A stretch of 47,782 nt of DNA from Alphaproteobacteria bacterium. Its GTDB lineage: Bacteria > Pseudomonadota > Alphaproteobacteria > UBA8366 > Aestuariispiraceae. The DNA is taken from contig SPJV01000123.1 of the NCBI GenBank assembly GCA_006844765.1, positions 1 to 47,782 on the forward strand, given 5' to 3'. Under the pieces are notes generated by a model, which saw only the letters and a program-made list of their open reading frames with translations, ran no database searches and was not told the DNA's origin. Made by a program: the position numbers and the translations under genes. Of this stretch, positions 24,561-32,058 are shown one piece after another. Position 1 is the first letter of the stretch, and each line of letters starts with the position of its first letter.

Positions 24561-25232
24561 CTAGTCCGGCTTCTTCTCGGCAATCAATTCAAGCAATTGT
24601 TGTTTCGTGCGCTGGATGTGGTTTTCCAAGATGGCACAGCCTTCCTCAATCAAGCGCTTTCGCGCCATCTCGAGCAGTTTCCGGTGATCAGCGCGCGCCG
24701 GTTCCCGCATATGCATCACGCTTAGATGCATACGCACATAGCGGTCGCATTGCAGGTTCAGCCGATGCAGTAACTCTGCGGAAAGTGTCCGATCTGCCGC
24801 GGCATAGAGCGCCAAATGATATTCGGAATTGAGCGCCCCCCATTGCCCGACATCATTCGTATCATACGAAACCTCCATCGCTTCCAGAAGGGTTTCGCAA
24901 TGAATGAGATCCGCTTCGGTCATCCGCGGAATGGACCGCCGGAACAGATCGGTCTCCAACATTGTCCGAAGGTCGAAGATCTCCTCCACCTCCGCCGGCG
25001 AATGTTTGACGACCGTTGCGCCGCGATTGGTGGTGAAGACCACCAGTCCTTCCGCATCCAATCGTTTGAGGGCTTCCCGTATGGGCATGCGAGAGACATC
25101 ATATTCCACCGCCAACGCATCCTGGCGGATCGGCATCCCTTCTTCCAATTCGCCGCTTAAAATCCGCTCGCGGATATCATTCGCGATGACGTCGGGAAGG
25201 CTTTGTCTTTGAACCGCGCGTTGACCGGGCAT
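24561..25232 (-). CDS. GntR-family regulator, FadR/FCD type
   Basis: This protein has 223 aa from ATG 25232. The N-terminal winged helix reads LPDVIANDIRERILSGEL, then DALAVEYDVSRMPIREALKRL and the wing GLVVFTTNRGATV. The C-terminal FCD domain has the metal-ligand pattern D-x3-H (FDLRTMLETD, LNSEYHLALY) and a late His in DHRKLLEMA. FCD regulators respond to small organic acids. An in-frame ATG at 25265 is possible, but neither start has a strong ribosome site. The gene is divergent from the reductase gene and next to motif TTGTATCCAATATACGA, which recurs upstream of the deaminase/epimerase operon. It should control all three enzymes. Confidence 0.85.
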   Translation of the reverse strand: MPGQRAVQRQSLPDVIANDIRERILSGELEEGMPIRQDALAVEYDVSRMPIREALKRLDAEGLVVFTTNRGATVVKHSPAEVEEIFDLRTMLETDLFRRSIPRMTEADLIHCETLLEAMEVSYDTNDVGQWGALNSEYHLALYAAADRTLSAELLHRLNLQCDRYVRMHLSVMHMREPARADHRKLLEMARKRLIEEGCAILENHIQRTKQQLLELIAEKKPD

Positions 25233-25269
25233 AGTGATTGTATAGACCCTGCTTCTATGGGACATAAAT

Positions 25270-25286
25270 TTGTATCCAATATACGA
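25270..25286. promoter_or_regulatory. Predicted GntR operator A
   Basis: TTGTATCCAATATACGA lies between the divergent GntR and reductase genes and contains the inverted repeat GTAT-N5-ATAC. A 16-of-17 match lies on the opposite strand at 28331-28347. A further TTGTAT half-site is at 25238-25243, near the GntR start. Confidence 0.7.
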
Positions 25287-25323
25287 GAGTGTCCGCCTGG
25301 GCGCAATTTGCGGAGATGGGGCT

Positions 25324-26343
25324 ATGAGCGAAACGGTCAAACTTGAGTTGGCGGAGGTGAAGCGGCTCAGCTTGGAAATCCTGACCGGCGCAGGGTTTGG
25401 GGCGCGGCATGCGGAAGCCATCGCCAACATGATCTATCGCTGCCAATTGGATGATTGCCAATCCCATGGGCTGTTCCGCCTGATCATCAGCGCCCAGACA
25501 ATCAAAGCCGGGAAAGCGGATGGAGACGCCCTGCCGGTCATCGCGCCGGATGATGGGACTGCTGTCACCAGGGTTGATGCGGGCAAGGGCATGTCGCTGT
25601 TATCCGTAGAAGCTGCGATGCCCCGGCTCATAGAGAAGACGCGGGAACATGGGGTGGCGGCGCTTGCGGTTAATCGGTGTTTCCATTTCTCTGCTTTGTG
25701 GCCAGAGGTCGAAGACTTGGCAGCGGCGGGCTTGGCAGCCATGGCAATGGTGCCAAGTCATGCCTGGGTTGCGCCGGCGGGCGGCAGTCGCGGGACCTTT
25801 GGAACGAACCCGTTTGCTTTCGCCTGGCCGCGTCGGGCAGCGTTACCCCTGGTCTTCGATTTTGCGACAAGCGCCTTTGCACGCGGAGAGATCGAGCTTT
25901 ACAAGAGAGCAGGAAAGCCCCTGCCAATCGGTGTTGCGGTTGACCGGGATGGCAACCCGACAACAGACCCGCAAGCCGCCCTTAATGGGGCGATGCTGAC
26001 ATTCGGCGGCCATAAGGGTTCGGCACTGTCACTGATGATAGAACTCTTGGCCGGTCCCATGATTGATGATCTGACCAGTATGGAAAGCATGGCCTTTTCC
26101 GAGGGAAAAGGGGGTGCCCCTTATCACGGAGAGATCCTTATCGCCTTCGACCCTGCGAAGTTCAATGGCGGCAGAGGGGTGGAGAATGATGAAAGGGCCG
26201 AGCGTCTTTTCGCGGAGATTCTGGATCAGGGCGCGCGCCTGCCGTCCCAACGGCGTTACGAAGCCCGCGCACGGAACACGGAACGCGGCTATGTCGAGAT
26301 TTCCGAAGGCTTGCATCAGGAACTGATTGGTCTCCTGCCGTGA
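25324..26343 (+). CDS. Malate/lactate dehydrogenase 2 family reductase, DpkA-like (pyrroline-2-carboxylate reductase)
   Basis: This protein has 339 aa. The fold of the LDH2/MDH2 family is shown by QLDDCQSHGLFRLI (with the conserved catalytic His), RVDAGKGMS, MVPSHAWVAPAGGSRGTFG, TNPFAFAWPR and TFGGHKGSALSLMIELLAG. The sequence is closest in pattern to DpkA enzymes, which reduce delta1-pyrroline-2-carboxylate (and the piperideine analogue) to L-proline (pipecolate) with NADPH. Such enzymes serve D-proline and trans-3-hydroxyproline catabolism. GGAG precedes ATG. Neighbours (GntR regulator, hydroxyproline epimerase, DapA-type deaminase) support an imino-acid substrate. It converges with the epimerase gene, with 15 bases between stops. 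Confidence 0.85.
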   Translation: MSETVKLELAEVKRLSLEILTGAGFGARHAEAIANMIYRCQLDDCQSHGLFRLIISAQTIKAGKADGDALPVIAPDDGTAVTRVDAGKGMSLLSVEAAMPRLIEKTREHGVAALAVNRCFHFSALWPEVEDLAAAGLAAMAMVPSHAWVAPAGGSRGTFGTNPFAFAWPRRAALPLVFDFATSAFARGEIELYKRAGKPLPIGVAVDRDGNPTTDPQAALNGAMLTFGGHKGSALSLMIELLAGPMIDDLTSMESMAFSEGKGGAPYHGEILIAFDPAKFNGGRGVENDERAERLFAEILDQGARLPSQRRYEARARNTERGYVEISEGLHQELIGLLP

Positions 26344-26358
26344 CACGTCTTCAAACGG

Positions 26359-27291
26359 CTAGAGAGTAATCCCGTCCTTGAAGGGATCGCTTTCTCCAAA
26401 GATCAGACGCCCCTCCGCCATGACATGGGCGCTGCCGGTAACGGTCGGAATGACACCGCCGTGCTGCCCTTTCCGATATGATAACCGATAGGCACTACCG
26501 ATCACGCTTTCCTGGATGATTTCCGCCCCTTCAGCCAGGCGTCCACTGGCGGCGAGGCAGGCAAGCATCGCAGAGGAGCCGGTGCCGCAGGGCGAGCGGT
26601 CATAGGCATCATCAGGGCAGAGTACGAAACTGCGGCCATGCGCTTCCGGGTTCGGGGAGGGGGCCTGGAAAATGACGTGGTCGATAGGCTCTCCCCTCTC
26701 GCCACCAATTCCCGCAGCATGCGCCGCACGACGAATAGCGATTGTCGCCTCCGTCAGGGCTGGAATATTCGCCGGCGTGACCGCGATCGGGCTGGGCTCC
26801 ACGATATAGAACCAGTTGCCGCCATAGGCGATGTCACCGGTGATCTGCCCGATACCATCCACATCAAGCGGCACATCAGCATGGATACGCCGACTTTCTA
26901 TGTTGGTCAGGGTTACGGTATTCGCATCTTTCAGATCGACCTCGACAATCCCGGCGGGGGTTTCGATCTTGTGTCGACCAACACCGATGCGCCCCAGATG
27001 GGCCAATGTCACAGTCAGGCCAATAGTGCCATGGCCGCACATCCCAATCACGGCCCCGGCGTCGAAATAGATAACCCCTGCAGCGCAGCTCGGGTCCGTC
27101 GGTTCCGTCAACAAGGCGCCGACCATCGCTGGCTGCCCGCGCGGCTCAACCAGGATCGACCGGTAGAGGGTCACATGATCGGCGGCAAGACGGGCAGCCC
27201 GCTCGGACAGCGGGCCCGAGCCTAGATCGGGGCCGCCATCCAGAATGACGCGGGTGGGCTCTCCCCCAGTATGACTGTCAACGACGCGCAT
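26359..27291 (-). CDS. 4-hydroxyproline 2-epimerase (proline racemase family)
   Basis: This protein has 310 aa. Both catalytic cysteines are present, C85 in GMCGHGTIG and C235 in DRSPCGTGSSA, so it should racemise or epimerise rather than dehydrate; the 3-hydroxyproline dehydratases have Thr at the first position. GGNWFYIV matches the GGNWFF segment common in 4-hydroxyproline epimerases. The reaction would be trans-4-hydroxy-L-proline to cis-4-hydroxy-D-proline in the cytoplasm. The start MRVVDSHTGGEP lies 4 bases after the stop of the deaminase gene, so translation is coupled. A longer in-frame version would overlap that gene and is not supported. Confidence 0.87.
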   Translation of the reverse strand: MRVVDSHTGGEPTRVILDGGPDLGSGPLSERAARLAADHVTLYRSILVEPRGQPAMVGALLTEPTDPSCAAGVIYFDAGAVIGMCGHGTIGLTVTLAHLGRIGVGRHKIETPAGIVEVDLKDANTVTLTNIESRRIHADVPLDVDGIGQITGDIAYGGNWFYIVEPSPIAVTPANIPALTEATIAIRRAAHAAGIGGERGEPIDHVIFQAPSPNPEAHGRSFVLCPDDAYDRSPCGTGSSAMLACLAASGRLAEGAEIIQESVIGSAYRLSYRKGQHGGVIPTVTGSAHVMAEGRLIFGESDPFKDGITL

Positions 27292-27295
27292 TGAG

Positions 27296-28255
27296 TTACT
27301 GGCACTCAGCGATGACGCCGCCCTGCTTGATCCAATCCGCAAACCACTTCCGGAAAAGATCATAATGGTATTCGCAATAGTTTCGCTGTGCGTCGGTCAG
27401 CGCGTCCGTTTCATTAAAGTGCAGCCGGTATTCTTCATCGCCATTCAGCACCATCATATGCTTGTAGTAGAGCACGAGGTCCGGGCCTTCATCGAAGCTG
27501 GAGAGGACATCCATCGCCTCGGTCAGTTCCATCGCACGCAGTCGTGCTTCAGCATTGCCTTCCGCCGCTTTCTCAGAAAGCCGGGTTAAGAGCAGCGCTT
27601 CCGTCGGAATTGCGTTGCCAATCCCGGTGATCGAACCGGTGGCACCGCAATTGACGATGCCGTGATAGACCGCTGTGTCGACACCGACCATCAGAGTTAC
27701 CTGATCGTCCTGCGATGTGATGTTTTCTGCGGCGTAGCGCAGGGCCGCCTTGCCACCGAATTCCTTGAAGCCGACCAGATTGGCATGCTCCGCCCGCAGG
27801 GCGAAGAACAGATCGGCGCGGGTCTCGAAGCCGTAATAGGGGCTGTTATAGATAACCGCAGGAGTATCCGGCGCCGCATCCAGGATCGCTTTGAAATGTG
27901 CTTTCTGGGCACCGGGAGAGGAACCGCGCGACAAAACCCGGGGAATAACCATTAAGCCGGCGGCGCCGACCTTCTGGGCATGGGAGGCAAGGGAAACGGC
28001 GGATTTGGAATTGATGGCACCGGTACCGACGACGACCGGCACGCCTGCTGCAATCAGTCGGGCGACGCCTTCCATGCGCTGTTCATCCGTCAGAAGCGGC
28101 CAGTCGCCCATTGACCCGCAATAGATAACGGCCGACATGCCAAGATCGATCAGTTCCTTCCCCTTCTTCACCAGGGCATCGAAGTCTGGGGTTCTATCGG
28201 CCTTACAAGGCGTCATCAGGGCAGGCATCGTGCCGGAAAAAACCGAAGCGGACAT
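27296..28255 (-). CDS. DapA-family lyase, probable 1-pyrroline-4-hydroxy-2-carboxylate deaminase (LhpC-like)
   Basis: This is a class I aldolase-type barrel of 319 aa. Y136 (IYNSP) and the Schiff-base K164 (GFKEFGG) are conserved. The GTTGE motif of true dihydrodipicolinate synthases is replaced by CGSMGDWPLLT. As I recall, that variant occurs in DapA-like proteins of hydroxyproline clusters. The expected reaction converts 1-pyrroline-4-hydroxy-2-carboxylate to 2-oxoglutarate semialdehyde and ammonia. GGAGAG precedes ATG 28255. It is first in a two-gene operon with the epimerase and has operator B about 75 bases upstream. The D-hydroxyproline dehydrogenase and semialdehyde dehydrogenase needed for a full route are not in this window. 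Confidence 0.82.
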   Translation of the reverse strand: MSASVFSGTMPALMTPCKADRTPDFDALVKKGKELIDLGMSAVIYCGSMGDWPLLTDEQRMEGVARLIAAGVPVVVGTGAINSKSAVSLASHAQKVGAAGLMVIPRVLSRGSSPGAQKAHFKAILDAAPDTPAVIYNSPYYGFETRADLFFALRAEHANLVGFKEFGGKAALRYAAENITSQDDQVTLMVGVDTAVYHGIVNCGATGSITGIGNAIPTEALLLTRLSEKAAEGNAEARLRAMELTEAMDVLSSFDEGPDLVLYYKHMMVLNGDEEYRLHFNETDALTDAQRNYCEYHYDLFRKWFADWIKQGGVIAECQ

Positions 28256-28330
28256 TGGGGCTCTCCTCAAAGCGGGGCTGGGAATATAGACGCGAACCGG
28301 GTTCACGCGATTGTTCTGTTTATCTTCATA

Positions 28331-28347
28331 TCGGATATTGGATACAA
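28331..28347 (-). promoter_or_regulatory. Predicted GntR operator B
   Basis: On the minus strand this reads TTGTATCCAATATCCGA, matching operator A at 16 of 17 positions. It stands about 75 bases upstream of the DapA-family start, in the same orientation relative to that gene as operator A has to the reductase gene. Confidence 0.7.
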
Positions 28348-28408
28348 TTTCCAATGATTTTTATCCCTCCACCCAACGAGCGATCCAAAATGAAAATGCT
28401 TGAGGAAG

Positions 28409-31108
28409 TTAAACAGCTTCTGCTGATGGTGGGGAAGAAGCCAACTTGGGCCGGGCGAAGCGAATTCGGAAGAAGCTGCTGCCATCTGAACGGAATTCAA
28501 TTCCCAGATCGCCCTTCATCGCACGCATCATGGCACGGCTGATCGGCAGGCCAAGACCGGCACCGCTGCCGCGATTTGCCCGTTCACCGCGCGAGAACTT
28601 GTCGAAAACGATCTTGGCATCCGCAGCAGATACGCCGCCGCCATTGTCTGAGATATCGACGGATACGGCATAAATAGAGCTACGGGTGGAGACCGTGATC
28701 ACAGGGTCCTCGGCCGTGTTGTACTTCACGGCATTGGACAGGATGTTGATCAGAACCTGGCGGACACGATCAGGCGCGCCAATGATCGCCGTTCCGGGTT
28801 TCGCCGACTGGATGTTGACCTTGGTTCCGGCATTTTCTGTCATGCCCAGGACAGAGGTAAGTGCCGCATCAATCGCCTGATTCACGTCCAGCACTTCTTC
28901 GGTCATCTCTGCCGCGCCGGATTCAAGGCGGTTCATATCCAGAAGTTCGTCCAGAAGCCGGGTCAGGCGGCAACTTTCTTCATGGATGATCCCAACGAAG
29001 CGGTGTGTGTCCGATGGTTTGATATCGCCACTATCGCGCAGAATTTCGGACATTGACCGGATGGAGGTCATCGGGGTCCTTAACTCATGGCTGACCTGGC
29101 TTAGAAAATCATCCTTCTTGATATCGACGGCGCGCAACCGCTCATTCGCTTCGCGAAGCTGTGTTGCGGCCCGTTCAAGCTCCGTTGATTTCTCGCCAAG
29201 CGCGCGGGTGGTCTCGATCAGCTGTTGGGTTTCATCCGCAATATCGATCAACTCGGTCAGGCCTACGGTTTGGCGTTCGGCGACCCGCGTCACCATGGCG
29301 TGGGCGGAAGCCGCACCGATGGACCCGGAAAGCTCACGCTCAAGTCGGGCGATAACGGTATCTGTCGGGTGTGGGAGGCTGTCTTCGATTCCCTGATCAT
29401 GGGCCAGTTCGTCGAACAACCGTCGGGCTGGTCCTTCGCCCAGAATTCGCTGCGCCAGAACAAAGAGATCTTCCGAGCTCGCGCTTTCAACAGCGTAACT
29501 CGACGGCGCGCCGCCCGATGCCCTGAAAACATTCACGAACAAGGATGCCTGCAGGCTTTCCAGAGCGTTCGGACGCGTGATGGATGACACGACCAGATAA
29601 ACCAGCGAGTTAACACCGATACTCCAAACAACGGCGTGGACGAGGGGGTCCAGGCCCGACAGCCCTAACAGCGCACGCGGGTTCAACGCCGCAATACCCC
29701 AGGGGCCATGAATCAATGTGTCCTGGGATATCAGGAATTCTCCCCCAAAGCTTGGGAGGAATATCGTATAGGCCCATAGAACGGAGCCGGCGATCAAGCC
29801 ACAGATGGCCCCCAGTTTTGTGCCACCCCGCCAGAACAGGGCGCCGAGTAGGCTGGGTAGAAACTGCGCGACACCGACAAATGCAATAAGCCCAATTGCG
29901 GCGAGTGCATCAGAGCCGCCGGTTGCCCTGAAATAGAGATAACCCAGGCCCAGGATTGCCGCGATGCTGATGCGGCGGGAGTTCAGGAGTAGCTTTCGAA
30001 CATCACCACTCACCGCGCGGCTACCGGCCAGGACACGCATCAGGATCGGCATCACGATATGGTTGGAGACCATGGTGGACACGGCAATCGCGGCGACAAT
30101 GACCATCGAAGTCGCCGATGAGAACCCACCAAGAAAGGCAAGAAGCGCCAGTTCATCACGGTTTTGGGCGATTGGCAGGGTCAGGACGTAAAGGTCCGGG
30201 TTCGATCCGCTGGGCATCACATCCAGACCAACCAAAGCAATCGGCAGGACGAAAAGCGACATCCCGAACAGATAAAGGGGGAAAAGCCAGGATGCGGTTG
30301 AAAGGTGGCGTTCATCGATATTCTCAACGACGGTGACCTGAAACTGGCGCGGCAGACAGATCACGGCTGTTGCCGACAGGAACATCAATGTCGCCCATCG
30401 CGGGCCGAATATCCCATTTGCCCCTTCCAGGGCTTCAGTGGGAACATCCTTGAAGACATCCGCAAATCCATCGGCGACCCAGAACGTTGCGAAGACCCCA
30501 ACTGCGATCAAGGCAACAAGTTTCACTATCGCTTCCAGGGCAATGGCGGCGACGACGCCATGGTGTCGTTCATTGGCATCCAAGTTCCGGGTGCCGAAAA
30601 GAATGGTGAAAAGCGCCATGCCAGCGGCAACCCAAATCGCGGTCGATTTGTCTATGACGCCGCCTGCAATGATGTGATAGCTCAATGTAACGGATTGGAG
30701 CTGCAGCGCGATGTAGGGGGTTGTGGCGGTAACGGCGATAATTGTGACGATCACGGCAAGGCTTGAACTCTTGCCATAGCGCGACGAAATCAAGTCGGCA
30801 ATTGACGTGATGCGATGGGCCCGTCCGATGCGAACCAGCTTCCGAAGCATCCACCACCAACCGACAAAGACCAATGTCGGCCCCAAATAGATCGTGATGA
30901 ATTCCAGACCATTTCGGGCTGCAGATCCGACGGCACCATAGAATGTCCAGGACGTGCAATAGACCGAAATTGAAAGCGTATAGACGACAGGGGATTGCAG
31001 CCAACGTATCGGGCGGCGTTGTGTCCTTCGATCAACCAGAAAAGCCACACCGAATAACATCGCGACGTAAGCGAGGCATGCAACAAGAAGGATATCGACT
31101 GTCAGCAT
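28409..31108 (-). CDS. Sodium:solute symporter-fused sensor histidine kinase (CrbS/CbrA type)
   Basis: This protein has 899 aa. The N-terminal half (about residues 1-500) is an SSSF-type membrane domain with about 13 helices (for example SPVVYTLSISVYCTSWTFYG and LGGFSSATSMVIVAAIAVS). A coiled segment (about 630-665) leads to a DHp domain with the phospho-acceptor H674 in QVSHELRTPM. The ATPase domain has an N-box (ILSNAVKYN), DNGGG and GAGLGLPI. There is no PAS and no attached receiver. Relatives couple acetate or amino-acid sensing or transport to gene control. It is the last gene of a leftward set with a small membrane protein, a lone receiver and, further up, the XRE regulator. Confidence 0.9.
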   Translation of the reverse strand: MLTVDILLVACLAYVAMLFGVAFLVDRRTQRRPIRWLQSPVVYTLSISVYCTSWTFYGAVGSAARNGLEFITIYLGPTLVFVGWWWMLRKLVRIGRAHRITSIADLISSRYGKSSSLAVIVTIIAVTATTPYIALQLQSVTLSYHIIAGGVIDKSTAIWVAAGMALFTILFGTRNLDANERHHGVVAAIALEAIVKLVALIAVGVFATFWVADGFADVFKDVPTEALEGANGIFGPRWATLMFLSATAVICLPRQFQVTVVENIDERHLSTASWLFPLYLFGMSLFVLPIALVGLDVMPSGSNPDLYVLTLPIAQNRDELALLAFLGGFSSATSMVIVAAIAVSTMVSNHIVMPILMRVLAGSRAVSGDVRKLLLNSRRISIAAILGLGYLYFRATGGSDALAAIGLIAFVGVAQFLPSLLGALFWRGGTKLGAICGLIAGSVLWAYTIFLPSFGGEFLISQDTLIHGPWGIAALNPRALLGLSGLDPLVHAVVWSIGVNSLVYLVVSSITRPNALESLQASLFVNVFRASGGAPSSYAVESASSEDLFVLAQRILGEGPARRLFDELAHDQGIEDSLPHPTDTVIARLERELSGSIGAASAHAMVTRVAERQTVGLTELIDIADETQQLIETTRALGEKSTELERAATQLREANERLRAVDIKKDDFLSQVSHELRTPMTSIRSMSEILRDSGDIKPSDTHRFVGIIHEESCRLTRLLDELLDMNRLESGAAEMTEEVLDVNQAIDAALTSVLGMTENAGTKVNIQSAKPGTAIIGAPDRVRQVLINILSNAVKYNTAEDPVITVSTRSSIYAVSVDISDNGGGVSAADAKIVFDKFSRGERANRGSGAGLGLPISRAMMRAMKGDLGIEFRSDGSSFFRIRFARPKLASSPPSAEAV

Positions 31109-31119
31109 CTCTTAATCGT

Positions 31120-31452
31120 CTATTGATGGAACTTTGTGGTTTCAGATTGGGTCGGGGGAAGTGGAGGAGAAACTGTTCCCTCGCTTCTATCACTTTTATC
31201 GTTTCTGTCGCTTCCGTCGGCGCCGGAATCTGAGTCTCTAAGTCCCAGAGATAAATAGCGGCCGAAGAAAATCAGGCAGACCCAGACGCTGAAAAGGTAA
31301 ATCACAGGCAGTGGGATTCCGTATAATTTGGAATCCAACAACGACAGCCCCGCCAAAGGTGGCAAAAGCAGTGTCGCGCCCACAATCAACAGGACGAACA
31401 GTCGGTCTCGTTTTTTCCTGTCGGTGAGTTGGCGGTCAGCCCGGGCCTGCAT
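31120..31452 (-). CDS. Small two-helix membrane protein between receiver and symporter-kinase genes
   Basis: This protein has 110 aa. Two membrane helices (RLFVLLIVGATLLLPPLAGL and PVIYLFSVWVCLIFFGRYLS) are joined by a short loop SLLDSKLYGIPL. A charged N-tail and a Ser/Asp-rich tail (DSDSGADGSDRNDKSDRSEG) flank them. The layout recalls the small DUF4212/DUF3311-like subunits that accompany sodium:solute symporters, so it is probably an accessory subunit of the symporter domain of the kinase. The kinase starts 11 bases after its stop, and it starts 8 bases after the receiver stop. The ribosome site is weak, so it may rely on coupling. Confidence 0.7.
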   Translation of the reverse strand: MQARADRQLTDRKKRDRLFVLLIVGATLLLPPLAGLSLLDSKLYGIPLPVIYLFSVWVCLIFFGRYLSLGLRDSDSGADGSDRNDKSDRSEGTVSPPLPPTQSETTKFHQ

Positions 31453-31460
31453 CGATTAGA

Positions 31461-31844
31461 TCAAGCGGCGGTGCCGCCACCCTCAGCAAGTTGGCTTACG
31501 GCAGCAATGATGTCTGCATTTGCGAAGGGCTTGGTAATAAATAGATTGGCACCACAGCTGAGCGCCGTTTCCCGGTCTTCCCGTTGCCCCTTTGCCGTCA
31601 GCATTAACACCGGCAATTCTGATGTCCTGCCATCGGCTCGCAGTTTACGAAGCACTTCATAGCCATCAAGTTCTGGCAGCATAACATCCAGCACGAAGAC
31701 ATCCGGACGGCTGTTCAGCGCGTTATCAAGAGCGCTTTTACCGTCAGACTCAACATCGACTTCAAAGCCCGCCCGTTCCAAAACGAACACGAGCGACTCG
31801 GCGATATTTGGCTCATCTTCGGCAAGTAAGACACGTTTACTCAT
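31461..31844 (-). CDS. Stand-alone response-regulator receiver (CheY-like)
   Basis: This is a single receiver domain of 127 aa with no output domain. The acidic pocket is D10 and E11 (LLAEDEPN), the phospho-acceptor is D53 (VFVLDVMLPELDGYE), the Thr/Ser switch is in MLTAKG and the conserved Lys is in FITKPF. GGGGGGAAG stands before ATG 31844. It is the likely phosphorylation partner of the symporter-kinase two genes downstream. Lacking a DNA-binding domain, it must act on another protein. The DHp-like hairpin of the XRE regulator encoded just upstream is one candidate. Confidence 0.88.
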   Translation of the reverse strand: MSKRVLLAEDEPNIAESLVFVLERAGFEVDVESDGKSALDNALNSRPDVFVLDVMLPELDGYEVLRKLRADGRTSELPVLMLTAKGQREDRETALSCGANLFITKPFANADIIAAVSQLAEGGGTAA

Positions 31845-31990
31845 GTGCCAACTTCCCCCCACAGCGCATGATGGCGCTTATTTCTTTGTCCGATTTTTCG
31901 GACCACCTTATTTTCCAGGTATTCCCTTATTAGACAGGAGAACCGCCGAAACAGCAATTTGAATCTGTACGCATAGGGACACTGTATGTG

Positions 31991-32044
31991 CAGGGCATGC
32001 GAGAATGACAGGGCATGTGAGAATGACAGGGCATGTGAGAGCCA
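31991..32044. repeat. Three tandem 18-bp repeats upstream of the receiver gene
   Basis: The unit CAGGGCATGTGAGAATGA occurs at 31991-32008 (one change, C for T), at 32009-32026 exactly, and at 32027-32044 with the last bases diverged (agagcca). It lies in the 214-base gap between the XRE stop and the receiver start, so it is in a position to serve as repeated regulatory sites or as part of an mRNA leader. Confidence 0.9.
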
Positions 32045-32058
32045 CATGGTAAGGGATA

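Noticed and set aside
27292..27363. N-terminal extension of the hydroxyproline epimerase
   Set aside because: It would overlap the end of the DapA-family gene, and the family start MRVVDSHTGGEP lies at 27291.
31991..32044. CRISPR array
   Set aside because: Units are directly adjacent with no unique spacers and only three copies.
31841..32047. Small frame with repeated SHALSF peptide
   Set aside because: The repeat is simply the 18-bp tandem DNA repeat read as six codons. There is no ribosome site and it overlaps the receiver start.
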